The notes under the pieces are model-generated. The model made no database searches, had not been told where the DNA came from, and was given only the letters and a program-made list of their open reading frames with translations. 36,490 nucleotides of DNA from contig BFEA01000045.1 of assembly GCA_003427395.1 (NCBI GenBank), forward strand, positions 4,528,477 through 4,564,966. Reading direction: 5' to 3'. How positions within the stretch are numbered: the first letter of the stretch is position 1; the number at the start of each line of letters is the position of its first letter. The DNA comes from Chara braunii. Its lineage: Eukaryota; Streptophyta; Charophyceae; Charales; Characeae. This document shows, piece after piece, positions 25,840 through 35,799 of the stretch. Position numbers and translations under genes: made by a program.

Positions 25840-28353
25840 ATGATGGGGGGTGCAGGGACCAGCGGTGCGGGGGGGTCTGGGGGTGCCCAGTTCGACCCGC
25901 TGTCGGAGAGGGAGATGGCGAAGTTGAGGCGGGGGAACTTGGTTCGGAACTTCGTCATCGCGGGGCAGTAGGTCGGGGACCAGTCCAAGATGCATGGGGA
26001 CCGAAAGTTGCATTGCAACTTCTGCGGCCACTTGTTTCAGGGGGGGTCGTCGAAGGCCGCGCGCCATTTCACGCAGTCGAAGTACTGCAAGGCTGGGGGG
26101 ATGAGAGTTCTCGCGGAACTCTGGAACGGCACGGACTACACATTCGTGCCTTCCACTGCTCAGCGGGTGCAGAGGTGGATGGCAGATGAGGGGATACGGG
26201 ACACGAGAGCGCCCGCGGGTGGCCAGCGACAGCGGATGGACGACGGAGAGAGGGACGACATCCAGGACACCTTCGATGAGGAGGAGGGCCGCGAGGGTGG
26301 GGCCAGGGAGGGGGGGGTGGCAGACGAGGCAGACGACGCAGTCGGAGAGCCTGACCTGCCAGGGGAGGAGGTGGTGATGACGTCAAGAGGCGTCGGTCGA
26401 GCGGGTCCCGCTCCTAGGGCGCCGCGACCTGAGTTGGAGCGCGCTAGGAGGGAGAAGAGGGAAGTGGGGGAGGCTGACGTCGAGGTGCAAGACACGGACA
26501 GGGAGAAGAGGGCTCGGCAGACGGCGATTGACGAGATGTACGCCAAGGAGAAGTTTAGAGTTCACAGACGCGTGGCTGCAGTGGATCTACGCGAAGGGGT
26601 TGCCATTCAACGCTTTCCGTGGTCCAGAGTTCCAGAGGGTGCGGCAGGCGGCAAAGAGAGTGCCTCGTACTGTCCAGTTCCGGTTTTCCTCCTTCAGGGT
26701 TACAGCGGGTGCCGGTATCCCTTCGCAGAGGGCGAAGGTGGCGACGATGGTGAGCGCGGTGCACGCCGCTTTCCGGCACAGTGGTGCCACCATCCTCTCC
26801 GACGGGAGGAAGTCGCGCAGCGGCAAGCCGCTCGTGAACTTCCTCGCCGGAGGCGCCAATGGCGCCCTGCTATACGCCACCGTCGCACGTGACGGGTCGG
26901 TCCAAGACACAGCGGACATCGTGTACCGTAGGTGGCGGGCCATCATCTTGTCCTTTCCTCCAAAGGACGTGATCGGCTTCTGCACAGACTCCGCGGCGGC
27001 AGCGCGCAGATTCGCCACTGACCCCGAGCCCGACATTAGGAGGACGCGAGTGGGGTGGGTCAAGGACACCATCATCCGCACTCGAGCGCTTGTGCGATTT
27101 ATTAAATCGCACGGCGCTGCTCACGCCCTGTTTAGGAANACGCGAGTGGGGTGGGTCAAGGACACCATCATCCGCACTCGAGCGCTTGTGCGATTTATTA
27201 AATCGCACGGCGCTGCTCACGCCCTGTTTAGGAAGGTGAGCCCTCGCGTTCAGCTCGTCGAGCCCGTTGAGACACTGTTCACATCGGTTTTCTCGATGCT
27301 GACGTGTCTCAAAGGCCGACGAGACGCGTTGGTGAGCATGTTGCACGGGGATGCTTGGGCACGCATCCCGTGGGAGCGCAGGCATGTATCGCAGGCGCAG
27401 TGGGTGCAGCAGCAGATCCGGGATGGGGAGTTTTGGCGTTGTGTCCAGTACGCCCTCCTTGTCATGGCGGCCATCCACCAGCTGTTGCGCAGGATGGATA
27501 GGGGGGGGATGATGATGTCCGTCGTTTACGAGTGGAGTCAGCATGTGCTGCAGTTGATGAGGAGGGTCGACGTGCCGGCGGACATGATCGAGCCGTGCGT
27601 GCGTGAGGTTGCCATCCGCAACCTCCACATGCTAGAGCCCGCACATGCCGCGGCCCACCTCCTCAACCCTCGTCGATGGTCCCTCACGTATTACCATTCG
27701 TTAGAGACGACCGCGGACGATGCCCGTGTGGTCGAGGAGTGCGACAGATTTCTCCTGGCGCAGACCGGCGATGATTCGGTCGGCAGACTGTACAGGACCG
27801 TGAGGGACCAGATGAGGGACTTCCACTCGATGCGAGGGAATTGGGGAGATCGGTCCCTCTTCGATGCCGAGGCGGACGATTGCAGGGGGGACCGCGAGAC
27901 CGAGCGATGTGCAGCGTGGTGGTTTGACCATGGACGGGCCCACCCGGAGTTGCGCACCATCGCCATCCGTGTCATGCACTTGTGGACGTCTGCCTCTCCA
28001 GCGGAGAGGAACTGGGCGCAGCACGAGCGCATAACACGGCGAGGCGCTGCAAGCTTGGTTTTGCCAAGCTTGCACAACTGGTTGAGATTGCCACCAATCT
28101 CAAACTGGCCTCGTGCGCACGGCAGGGTGGTGGCTACGTGTTGCCATGGGTTATGGGGACCGGTCGGGAGGGGACGGGGGCAGAGGACGAGGATGAGGAG
28201 GGAGACGTGGAGCTCGACGTGTGGGGAGCGCGACCTGCCGGCAGTGTTCCCGAGCAGGAGATCCAGCGGCAGATTGTCGCTTTCCATGACAGCCGACCGT
28301 CCAGAGCCCATTCGGTTCGGGACGTGTTCGGCAAGAGGGCGACGGAGCTGTGA
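25840..28353 (+). pseudogene. hAT transposase (BED finger, DUF659-like core, hATC), broken
   Basis: The product would cut and paste the element in the nucleus. I start at ATG 25840, which opens a Gly-rich leader and FDPLSEREMAKLRRGNLVRN; a TAG at 25969-25971 then interrupts. A BED-type zinc finger follows (CNFCGHLFQGGSSKAARHFT from about 26008, with CNFC, H and C ligands). An acidic Arg/Glu-rich linker leads to a +1-type frameshift near 26550. The core reads SFRVTAGAGIPSQRAKVATM, GATILSDGRKSRSGKPLVNF and VIGFCTDSA (26969-26995), where DUF659-type proteins have a catalytic-core Asp. The following W-x-P-C-x-x-H segment expected in this family is missing near 27040. The hATC region HPELRTIAIRVMHLWTSASP, AERNWAQHERI spans 27943-28035. 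A frameshift at about 28040 restores frame 1, which ends in TGA at 28351-28353. Confidence 0.85.
27044..27234. other. Single N between two identical 95-bp copies (assembly artefact)
   Basis: 27044-27138 and 27140-27234 appear identical base for base and are joined by one N at 27139. This is what an unmerged contig overlap looks like. By chance 95+1 is a multiple of three, so the transposase frame stays open and the duplicate hides in the protein. Confidence 0.9.
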
Positions 28354-29706
28354 GCGTGGCCAGAGGGTGGGGATGATGCGGACGCCGCTGCGGCAGACGA
28401 CGACATCGACGACGAGTGGACAGACGATGATGACACGCCACTGAGTGGCGACCCGACGGCGGAGCGGGTGTACTTCACTTACGGTGGGGGACGTGACGGC
28501 ACGGATTCATTCACATCAGTTATCACTGGTGGTGTGCCGTCAACCGCACAGGCGAGTGGCAGCAGCAGAGCCGGTGGTGGTCGTGGAGGACGTTCGCATG
28601 CGGAGGTTGGCGTCGACGACTCGGGGGAGCAGCAGCCACGGGGAGGTCTTCGGCAGACAGGCAGGCGTTGGGAGGTTAGGAGCGACAGCGAGGCCGAGGA
28701 GGAGGCCGAGGATGAGCGGGTGCCCCTTCACGATCGTCGCTTCTCTCCCTCCCATCATCGGAGCACTGCACAGCCCGAGGCACTTAGGCATTCAGAGAGG
28801 TTGGCGTCAGCAGCAGGCAGAGAGCGGACACATGACGGCGAGGATTGTGGGGGGGAGAGGACTCCTTCCGACGCCGGTATCCGCCCCCGCTCGCCTTCGG
28901 AGCTCCACACACATGACTTTGGCGTCGGAGGGCTTGGTGGGGGCTTGGGAGATTTCAGTGTCGAGGGACGTCGACGTGCCTCACCGTCGGAGGTGCACAC
29001 CGACACGGACATTGTGCGGGGCCCTGTTGAGACTGAGGAGGAGAGGGATGCCCGTTTGGACCGAGAGGAGGAGGAGCGGCTGGGGAGTTTGCCACGATGG
29101 GAGGGTCGGTTCGCGTATCTTGACAAGCAGCGTCGGCAGAGGGAGTTGGAGACAGTAGGGGGGGGAGGCCGTGACGACGAAGACTCGGGTGTCCCTGAGG
29201 AGGCAGTTCAGGGGGAGTTCGATGATGAGGGACAGGATGCCGCCGCGGGTAGTGGGTCAGGTGGTGGATGCCGCGGCGACGGGGAGACCGCGGGTGATGA
29301 GGGGCAGGATGTTGTCGTGGGCGGTGGGTCCCCTCGTGGGGGGCGTGGCGACGGCGAGACCGCGGGTGATGAGGGACAGGGTGGCGCCGTGTGTGGCAGG
29401 GGAGAGGGTGGACCCGGTGGAGATGGGGATACCGCGGGTGTCGGGGGAGACGATGGACCAGACGGAGATGATGACGACGATCACGGTCCCGAGGATGATG
29501 CGTATAGGCTCGCCTTGGTGTTGAGGGACCCCACAGTACCTCCCTTGCACCTTGACGACTCAGCGCATACTTTCTTCGACGTCAACGCTTCGGCGCAAGC
29601 GTTGACGGATGACCCTTTCGCACACATGGGCCGCGTGAGCAGCAAGAGGCGGGCCCTTGGGAGGGTGTACTCACCGCCGCCGTTCGAGGTGCAGAGCCCT
29701 CGATGA
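28354..29706 (+). pseudogene. Acidic, Gly-rich C-terminal extension of the hAT transposase
   Basis: Directly after the TGA at 28351-28353 the same frame stays open for 450 codons to a TGA at 29704-29706, starting with an Asp/Ala-rich block (AAADDDIDDEWTDDDDTPLS) and YFTYGGGRDGTDSFTSVITG. It is hydrophilic, rich in Asp, Glu, Gly, Arg and Ser, has no predicted fold that I recognise, and includes 24-residue repeats at 29209-29424. Continuity of frame and codon style with the transposase suggests one original long protein interrupted by a nonsense change; a second independent gene of the element (ATG-less start region, next ATG downstream) is the alternative. Most hAT transposases end at the dimerisation region, so this tail is unusual. 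Confidence 0.6.
29209..29470 (+). repeat. 72-bp in-frame minisatellite (24-residue repeats)
   Basis: Units start at about 29209, 29281, 29353 and 29425 (partial) with the core GAGACCGCGGGTGATGAGGG; in protein GETAGDEGQ followed by a Gly/Val-rich half and GRGD or GGD. The 72-bp period preserves the frame. Confidence 0.9.
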
Positions 29707-29986
29707 TTGGGTTCGTCGCTCAGCGGCGTGAGAGGGAGGAAGTCCGGAGCGGGTGAGGTGGGGTCCGGCAGACGCAGCGACGGCGGCAGAGACAGTGCAG
29801 GATCGATGCCTCCGCTGCCCGCACGGACTCTTGAGGCTGTGGTCGACGCCGGGAACCAGACGGCGGCACCCGGAGTTGCGCACAGTGGCGGTTCCCCGCC
29901 GACAGTCCGAGGTGGTGTGGGTGGCGGATGGTCAGCTGTTCGTCGGGTCGAGGACCTGTTGCGGGCGGATTACGACGCCGGGAGGG
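29707..29986 (+). other. GC-rich, coding-like remnant; frame uncertain
   Basis: Composition and codon bias continue from the acidic tail, but each frame has features against it, and I cannot choose one. One frame contains RRHPELRTVAV, sharing an exact 17-base string (CACCCGGAGTTGCGCAC) with the hATC region at 27941. Confidence 0.4.
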
Positions 29987-29987
29987 G

Positions 29988-30108
29988 CATTGAACCTACC
30001 TATATTTATCTCATTTATTTGATATAATTTTATTTATATAGTCAATTAAATAGTATATAAAAGAATAATTAGCATTATTTCAAAGAAGGTTATTATGTCT
30101 ATCTTCTC
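29988..30108. other. AT-rich island inside the GC-rich hAT element
   Basis: About 110 bases of roughly 80% A+T (TATATTTATCTCATTTATTT and similar) with abrupt edges against ~65% GC on both sides. No repeat or inverted ends are visible. It resembles captured organellar or filler DNA but cannot be identified from its sequence alone. Confidence 0.6.
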
Positions 30109-30640
30109 GGGACGTACGCCAGTTCAGACGCAGGCTGCGGAGGGTGGGTTGGGACGTCCGAGCCTGCAGATGGCAGGCCGCATGCTCGGTTTGTCACGAG
30201 CGAAGACGAGGAGATCATTGGTCCTCGAGGGCGCAGGGACATCCTTGGACATGCTGCGGGGACAGCAGTACAGATTGGGCGAGGAGGGGTTGTTGATGCG
30301 TCCCGGGACAAGACGACAGCGCGGCGTCTCGGAGGTTGAGGCTCGACTCGCGGCAGGGGTCGCCGCTGGCCAGGCAGCATTGGATGCGATTCAGAGGGAG
30401 AGAGAGATGGGGATTGCTGCACGGGCGGCGGAGGACGAGGACGCAGACACAGAGTCTGAGCCGATCGAGACTGCGGCCCGCAGACACAGGGCACAGGTGG
30501 CCGCGGCAGCGGCTGCAGCACAGCCGGCATACCTCAGCGGGGCACGGGGCACAGGTGCCGGAGGGAGAGGAGGCCGCCGGGGAGGACCGCATGGCCGCCC
30601 GTCCTCCGGGAGAGGCTGCGCGCGCTCTGGAGGGAGATGA
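30095..30640 (+). pseudogene. Second coding-like segment of the hAT element, unknown function
   Basis: An open frame of 181 codons, hydrophilic and rich in Ala, Arg, Gly and Glu, with a helical Glu/Arg/Ala region (about residues 78-125: EVEARLAAGVAAGQAALDAI and so on). The apparent ATG lies at the edge of the AT-rich island, so the true start was probably further left and the island may have interrupted it. It has the same codon style as the acidic tail and may be the far C-terminus of the same protein. I do not recognise a domain. Confidence 0.45.
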
Positions 30641-31721
30641 CGACGTCCGTGGTATTTTTTTTTTTTTCATTAGTTTTTTTTTTTTGTTTTTTGCGTGGCT
30701 GTACAGCCTGGACGCTCTGTCGGCATATTTATGTCGATGTTGTTCCATGGAGACTACGACAGTATGTGGACATTAGGGTTTTTTTTTTTTTTTTTTTTTT
30801 TGCTACTCGGTTGTACAGTAGAGACGACGGGTCCAGTTTTTGGCTTCAGCCTTGTACATACGCATTTCCATTGAAATGCTTTGTCATATATTTGCTCTTG
30901 TTCGTGTTCCTCTACCAACATTGGTCTTGCATCCGACTCGTTGTTGTTTGGTGAGTGGTTTCTGGTTTGTTGTCGTGATTGTTGCAAATTATGTGCTTCT
31001 CCGATGCCACGCACCTGCATGTCATGGATGCCTCCATTATGAATGTGCTGTTAATTTCGGATGCGAAATAGGGATGATGTGCTAATGAATGTGTTCTTAC
31101 ACAAACTTCCACCAGTCTGATGAGTGAACACACACTATGACACACTTGCCTGTTAACATTGTTTGAAACTTATGGTTNGCCGCACTGTGATTGATTGTGA
31201 ATGTGTTGTGACTTTGGTATGCCAACCAGGGTCTGACCTATGATTGCCATGAATGTGTTGTTTCAAAATATGTCACGAACTGTCATCACCCTCACGAATG
31301 AAATCGACGCCTGCCTGAGGCCCTGATCTGCCTGGGGTCTGCCATCTGCAGCCCTGTCCAACTTCGACCCGACCTGGCCGCACGGTCCGCCCCAAACAGG
31401 CCCTCATCCAACCCCCGTTGGGCCGCCCCCGGGGGTCGAATTTTTTTATTTTTTTTTCCTAGTGTTCCAGACCCTCCTCCCTGCGACCCCGCATCGACGA
31501 ACCCGCACGCGCCCGACGCACGAATTTTCGCAGCCCACCCTTCCAGGGCCATGTGCAGGACCCCCCCGTTTTTTATTTTTTTGACGCTCTGCCACTGTGT
31601 GTGGGTGCCCCCCCACCTCCCCACCTCAAACCCGATCCCCGCTTCGAAAACCGCCCCCCAGATCGGCCGAGGCCGAGGCCGAAAAAACTCAGCCGGACCG
31701 GCCGTGGCCAGGGGGGTCCCG
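30641..31721. other. 3' non-coding part of the hAT element
   Basis: Contains T-runs at 30653-30668, 30675-30685 and 30779-30800, an isolated N at 31178 and no recognisable gene. The text is less GC-rich until 31300, then strongly GC-rich to the right terminus. The T-runs could be remnants of transcript-end signals or simple repeats. Confidence 0.5.
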
Positions 31722-31773
31722 GCCTAGGCCGGCGGCGTGGGCCGAACCCGGCCGCGGCCAGCGTGCAACACAA
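31722..31773. repeat. Right terminal inverted repeat and subterminal repeats of hAT
   Basis: Contains CCGGCCTAGGCCGG, GGCCGCGGCC and the terminal GCGTGCAACACAA, which mirror the left end. Confidence 0.8.
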
Positions 31774-31781
31774 AGTGCAGC
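31774..31781. repeat. Right target-site duplication of the hAT element
   Basis: AGTGCAGC, identical to 24886-24893. Removing the element and one copy rejoins a CAG/GCAGC-rich flank on both sides (GCGCAGCAGTGAGTT on the left, CGCAGGAGCAGCGC on the right). Confidence 0.85.
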
Positions 31782-31905
31782 CGCAGGAGCAGCGCTGGCC
31801 CTCTGGCCCAGCCCTGGCCCCCCCATAGCTGCATTGCCAGGTACCAGGGAGAAAGGTTTCGCCTTTCCTCCCTCTTCTTCCTCCTCCGCTCTCCCTCCCT
31901 CTCTC

Positions 31906-31952
<47 letters not shown>

Positions 31953-32280
31953 CCTAGTCCAAGTCTACTATGGGGTTACCCCTACTGGACTACTGCGACT
32001 GTGAAGGACGGTTACGAGTTCTGATGATACTAGAGATAGGCTCAGATAGCGACATTGAGACTGCAGGTTGAGGACTACTTTGGGATCTGACTTCATCTAC
32101 CTCTGAGGATGTGCCTGGCATTGTGAGGTCGATATCTGAGACACTGTGAGACTCTGTATTCGCGACATTTTGGATTTTCGCTACCTTTGACATTTCGAGA
32201 TAGTATTTTTGGAAACATTGAGTTGACGTCATCTTCCCTCTCCTCCTCCCTTCGTTTCTCCTCTCCCTCCATTCATCCGT
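31782..32280. other. (CT)n tract and unassigned sequence
   Basis: A (CT)n microsatellite occupies about 31898-31950. A minus-strand frame at 31990-32232 (80 codons, Ser-rich) has no recognisable domain and I leave it as unassigned. Confidence 0.6.
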
Positions 32281-32496
32281 GTATGAGATCAGCCCCTGGA
32301 CTCCTCTTCCATGTTCAAGGCCAGGGCTTCCACATCACCGATGCGTGTTTGTGAGAGATTCGTTGCAGTTTGAGTCAGGTCTGAGTCAGTCCATGTGTAT
32401 CAAGTCTTCCGCTGTATTTGTATTTACTCCGTATTATCTGGTCGGTTCTGGGGATCTGTGCCATACTTATGACTGTGTTTCACGAGTATGGAACAG
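32281..32496 (+). other. Probable LTR end before the second primer site
   Basis: The sequence ends GGAACA at 32490-32495, about three bases before the primer match, as an LTR terminus would. It shows no obvious similarity to the stretch before 5834 and its start is not placed. Confidence 0.35.
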
Positions 32497-32498
32497 TT

Positions 32499-32510
32499 TG
32501 GTATCGGAGC
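32499..32510 (+). promoter_or_regulatory. tRNA-iMet-like primer-binding site, second copy
   Basis: TGGTATCGGAGC, identical to 5834-5845 and one base from the plant initiator tRNA-Met primer site. No pol follows on this strand within the window, so this is the 5' remnant of a deleted plus-strand element. Confidence 0.65.
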
Positions 32511-32586
32511 AGACCAGCATTGGATGACTCATCATCAATCGATCGATTGATGGATCAAGCTGCTCAACTAGCACTTGATCAACCAA

Positions 32587-32642
32587 TCGATTGATTGATT
32601 TGATTGATTTGACTGATTGATTGATTGATTGATTGATTGATT
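32587..32642. repeat. (GATT)n microsatellite after the second primer site
   Basis: About 13 imperfect units starting ~76 bp after the primer site; further ATCGATCGATTGAT text precedes it at 32530-32550. Confidence 0.9.
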
Positions 32643-33289
32643 ATTTACACCTGTACTCTGTTATCATTATTCGCGAGTTGGAATTTTTTTTCTTTTTCTT
32701 CTTACATAGTTAATTAGGTCAGTTGAAATCTATTTTGAGTTAGGCAGCTCTCTCCAAGCTGCGCGCAGTTAGGAATTGCGCAATCGCGATTAACCTAATT
32801 AGTGCTAATTGGGGTTAGTGCTAACCTGATCTAAAGATCGAAGACCCATCGGACTACGGGAAGTAAGCGCCAGCCAGGCACCGCGCCCAACTAAGGCAGA
32901 TCGGGCCTGAGCACAGCCACATTCAACTGCATCAAGAAACTTTCACTTTTTGCAAATCGCATCTTTTTGGCGATTAAGTTTGAATCTTTACAGCAAATTG
33001 TGTATCTTCCTACTACCATTGATCTTCTACTTACCTCATGACCTCGTAATGATGCTGATGCAAGGAACCTGACTGAACTTCACTTGCTGGAGTGTACCAG
33101 ACAACATGCATGTAATACAGGTCACATCGATTGCATTGTCTCACACAAAATTCAATGGAAAATGAGTGGAAACCTGGAAACACAACTCGATTATCGTAAC
33201 CAGATTGAAGAAAGAGAATCACGAGTTCAAAATGGATAGCGCCCAACAGAATTACAAGTCCTCTTTACAAGTCCTCTTCATCCAACATG
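32643..33289. other. No gene seen
   Basis: Mixed sequence without a recognisable gene; possibly the leader of the element primed at 32499. CTAATTAGTGCTAATTGGGGTTAGTGCTAA near 32795-32824 shows a short internal repeat (TTAGTGCTAA). Confidence 0.5.
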
Positions 33290-33790
33290 AGTTCCAGGCC
33301 TGGTGCACATCAGCACCAGCATCATTCTTTCAGTACAGAGTTCAACAGGTAAGTTTCTTCATAACTCGCTTCTCTCTCTTCTCTCCTTGTCCTTCTTCTC
33401 TCTCTCTCTCTGTCTATAGTTCTGATCTACTCACACTCTCCATGCATGCACACTCCCTATCACACGAGGATCTACTCTGAATACTACTCACTAGTTTCTT
33501 CTACTAACTATCCCTACTAATGTACTGACTGGCGCTGGCACAGCTATGGCTGCCTTTCTTCCAGCCAGCGCCCCACTTCTCTCTTTCACTTAGCGCTGCT
33601 CGCAGCCTAGCGCAGCTCACACACATCTGGCGCGCAAGTGCCACGGCACTTCCACACTCTCATGAGAAATGAGCATCTGCCCAATGAAGAGGCTGGCCAG
33701 TCCTCTATAGCGCTGGACTGGTTAGGCGAGGTCTGGATTCGGCCTCCAAGTGTCTGGGACTCCTGCCCATTACCTGTTGTTGCAAAGTGT
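33290..33790 (+). repeat. Dispersed repeat, copy 2 (LTR- or leader-like)
   Basis: Homologous to 23340-23838 in the same orientation, with the same ordered landmarks including CAG|GTAAGT at 33346-33354, CTCTGAATAC near 33475, CAGCTATGGCTGCC near 33540 and GCACTTCCACAC near 33646. Confidence 0.6.
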
Positions 33791-34134
33791 GTGTCCCTGT
33801 ATCTTTTCCCATGGTCTGCTCGTACTTTGGGCCGTCGGGCCCGTCTTTTGGACTCCTGGTCTGAATCAGGACTGACCCGTGGGACTGTGACTGGACTGGG
33901 ACTGTGACCTTTGACTTATTGCGGAACAGACATGACCCTAACTCAGTCTTGAAATCTGTGCCCAATACCTGTTCGTCCAGGACCTGTTCGTGACTGTTCA
34001 AAATGACTTTTCATTTCATTATGGATGCGACATTTGCCTTAGGAACTTGTCGTTTGGAATATTGCTCGTGAAATTGAGTTCAGGCCGAGCAGGCCCCTTT
34101 TATGCTGGGTTCACACGGGTCTGAATCGTAAAGG
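33791..34134 (-). other. Probable 3' LTR of element F (partial)
   Basis: On the minus strand this follows the polypurine tract of element F directly. A TATA-like CATAAAAGG lies at about 34105-34097. The left limit and any relation to the repeat at 33290 are unresolved. Confidence 0.4.
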
Positions 34135-34150
34135 CCCTTTTACTCTCGCC
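34135..34150 (-). promoter_or_regulatory. Polypurine tract of element F
   Basis: Minus-strand GGCGAGAGTAAAAGGG, matching the tract of element D, at the end of the pol remnant (both are preceded by GAGGAC and TAAATTTAGG/GAAATTAGG wording). Confidence 0.65.
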
Positions 34151-34171
34151 GGCCTAATTTCGAAGTCCTCT

Positions 34172-34440
34172 GAGACACTTGGAGGTGCAGATTTCATAGC
34201 TCCTCTACTGTACCAGCGCTCTTCACTTGGATCGTTCATAGTAAGATACTATGTTAGGTGCAAATTTCGTTAGCACCTTTCCTTGCTCGTTCATATTAAG
34301 ACACTATGTTATGTGCAGATTTCATTAGCTCTTCTCTACTGTACCAGCGGTCTTCACTTGGATCTTGATATGCAAATCTGACTTTATACTGCCGCTGAGG
34401 TCTACCTCTGCTTCCAGTCTGAACAGTACTTTCAGTAACA
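34172..34440. repeat. 131-bp tandem duplication at the pol terminus of element F
   Basis: Text such as CTTCACTTGGATC recurs at 34221 and 34352, and TACTGTACCAGCG, GCAGATTTCATTAGCTC and CACTATGTTA recur with the same spacing. It doubles the last ~40 codons of pol (the DRWYSREELMKSAHNIVS block) with divergence and a frame break. Confidence 0.8.
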
Positions 34441-34916
34441 ATTTTATCAACATCAAATTTTCCATCCATACTCGGAGGAATTGCTGATCTTCGACTGGGA
34501 AACAGTTCATTAGTTACGCGAGGTAAGAGCTTTGATGCATGGAACACTGGGTCGGTATGCAAGTGTGGAGGTATCTCAATAACTTAGGAGGGCCCATCCA
34601 CATCTCCTATCACATCCAATACTTGCCAAGGTCCTCTGTACGCAGGTAACAACTTCTGGGAAATGTTCTCTTCTGGAACAAATTCTTTTGATTTAACTTG
34701 CACCAGATCGCCTACAGCAAACTGAAAAGGTCTTATGTGCTTATTAGCCTGTTTAATCATCTGATGTTGCGCTTTTATTATGTTCTCCTCTACCTTTTCT
34801 AAATCTTTCTGATATTTCTTTGCGAATTCTTTAGTTCCTGGCGGAAGTTTATGTACTCGATCCGGGTTTAGACAATCGATAGGTCTGCGGGGACTCCATC
34901 CCAAATGCAACTCCAT
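34296..34916 (-). pseudogene. Element F integrase C-terminal region and chromodomain-like tail
   Basis: Right to left: MELHLGWSPRRPIDCLNPDR, then a helical EFAKKYQKDLEKVEENIIKA, FQFAVGDLVQVKSKEFVPEE and LLPAYRGPWQVLDVIGDVDG (a GPY/F-type module), a stop (34583-34585), then HTDPVFHASKLLPRVTNELF and the chromodomain-like PQRQYKVRFAYQDPSEDRWY at about 34391-34332. Domain order and wording match element D closely. Confidence 0.85.
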
Positions 34917-35449
34917 CGAGTTCTACAAGTAGGTAAATGTACAGAGTTGTTGTAGGCACTAACAACTTTGGGTAAATGTTCATCCCAGTCAATCTGATTG
35001 GGACGAATGTACATACGCAGCGTCTGCTGCAAGAGCTTGTTCATTTGCGCAATCTGCCCATTTGTCTCAGGGTGTCGGCCTGACGACATCGTCAGTTTGG
35101 AGCCATAGACACTCATTAGTTGCTGCCATTGTTCACTGGTGAACCGGGAGTCTCTTTCACTAACAATAGTGAAGGGATGACCGTAGTCCTTTATCGAGTG
35201 GTTAAAGAATTCTCGAATTACTAGATCAGTTCTAGCTTCCACAGGCAATGCTACAAAAACTGCAAACTTGCTAAACCTATCAACAATTATCATAACTTGG
35301 CTTTTCTCATTCCTGCTTTTCACTTTAGTGTAGACACAAAGTCTCCAGGACCTATTGGGATAGGCAAAGGCTTCAATAGAGCGAGGGGAGGTTGTGTGGT
35401 GCTTTCGTTTCGCTGACACACTTGACAGCCTTGCACATATTAAATACAA
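34868..35449 (-). pseudogene. Element F integrase core, two catalytic residues lost
   Basis: From about 35325 the frame reads SRNEKSQVMIIVDRFSKFAV, HPFTIVSERDSRFTSEQW and SGRHPETNGQIAQMNKLLQQ. In Ty3/gypsy integrases the second catalytic Asp is the D of SDRD; here the codon at 35156-35158 gives Glu. The catalytic Glu of the usual GQTE is Ala (35048-35050). The segment that should carry the first Asp is disrupted by a frameshift near 35330. The spacing between the two positions (35 residues between them) is still that of the D-35-E motif. Confidence 0.8.
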
Positions 35450-35799
35450 TCAGGTTTCATTCGAGGCCAAGTGTAGGAACGCAAGAGATAGGTCTTTCTC
35501 CACCCGAAATGGCCTTCGGTATCATGACATTCCCCTAAGATCATACTTTTGATCTCCTCCTTGCTTGGAATACAAAGGCTATCATGCACGTCAGTTCTTT
35601 CAAACAACAGTCCTTGAGTTACTCGATAATTAGGAAACTCTGGAGGCGCTTTTTGAACACGTTTCAACATAGCGCCATAAACAGGATCAGTAGAATAAGC
35701 ATTCCTAATCTTATCTTGGATGTCAGTGCCTTTGTTTAAGTATGTTACAATAGCACTGAAAAAGTCAAATCTTCGACTCAATGCGTCAACAACCACGTT
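35390..35799 (-). pseudogene. Element F RNase H end and integrase zinc finger
   Basis: Separated from the upstream frame by a TAA at 35797-35799 inside GK*NVVVDALSRR. It continues through LLFERTDVHDSLCIPSKEEI and GECHDTEGHFGWRKTYLLRS, giving the two His of the HHCC finger. A TAA at 35437-35439 follows, and the same frame continues YVQGCQVCQRNES, giving the two Cys, so the finger is complete except for that stop. Confidence 0.85.

Larger units (their letters stand above)
24894..31773 (+). mobile_element. hAT-family DNA transposon, nearly complete, 6.88 kb
   Basis: The ends are inverted repeats: CTATGTTGCACGC at 24894-24906 and, on the minus strand from 31773, TTGTGTTGCACGC (11 of 13 matches), followed on both sides by GC-rich subterminal sequence with GCCGCGGCC and GGCCTAGGCC. 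The 8 bases AGTGCAGC flank both ends directly (24886-24893 and 31774-31781), the target-duplication length typical of hAT. The interior encodes a hAT transposase with a BED finger, a DUF659-like core and a hAT C-terminal region. The gene has several lesions, so this copy is non-autonomous, but it may still carry ends that a related transposase could recognise. Confidence 0.9.

Noticed and set aside
28445-29158. Long overlapping frames on both strands across the hAT region (for example 237 codons at this position)
   Set aside because: High GC makes stops rare in all frames; the frame continuing from the transposase with acidic, repeat-bearing content is the coherent one.
29861-29890. Second copy of the hATC motif (HPELRT) near 29870
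   Set aside because: An exact 17-base match to 27941 is intriguing, but similarity fades on both sides, and GC-rich sequence makes chance matches more likely.
31990-32232. 80-codon Ser-rich minus-strand frame
   Set aside because: No recognisable family and no supporting context; kept only as unassigned sequence.
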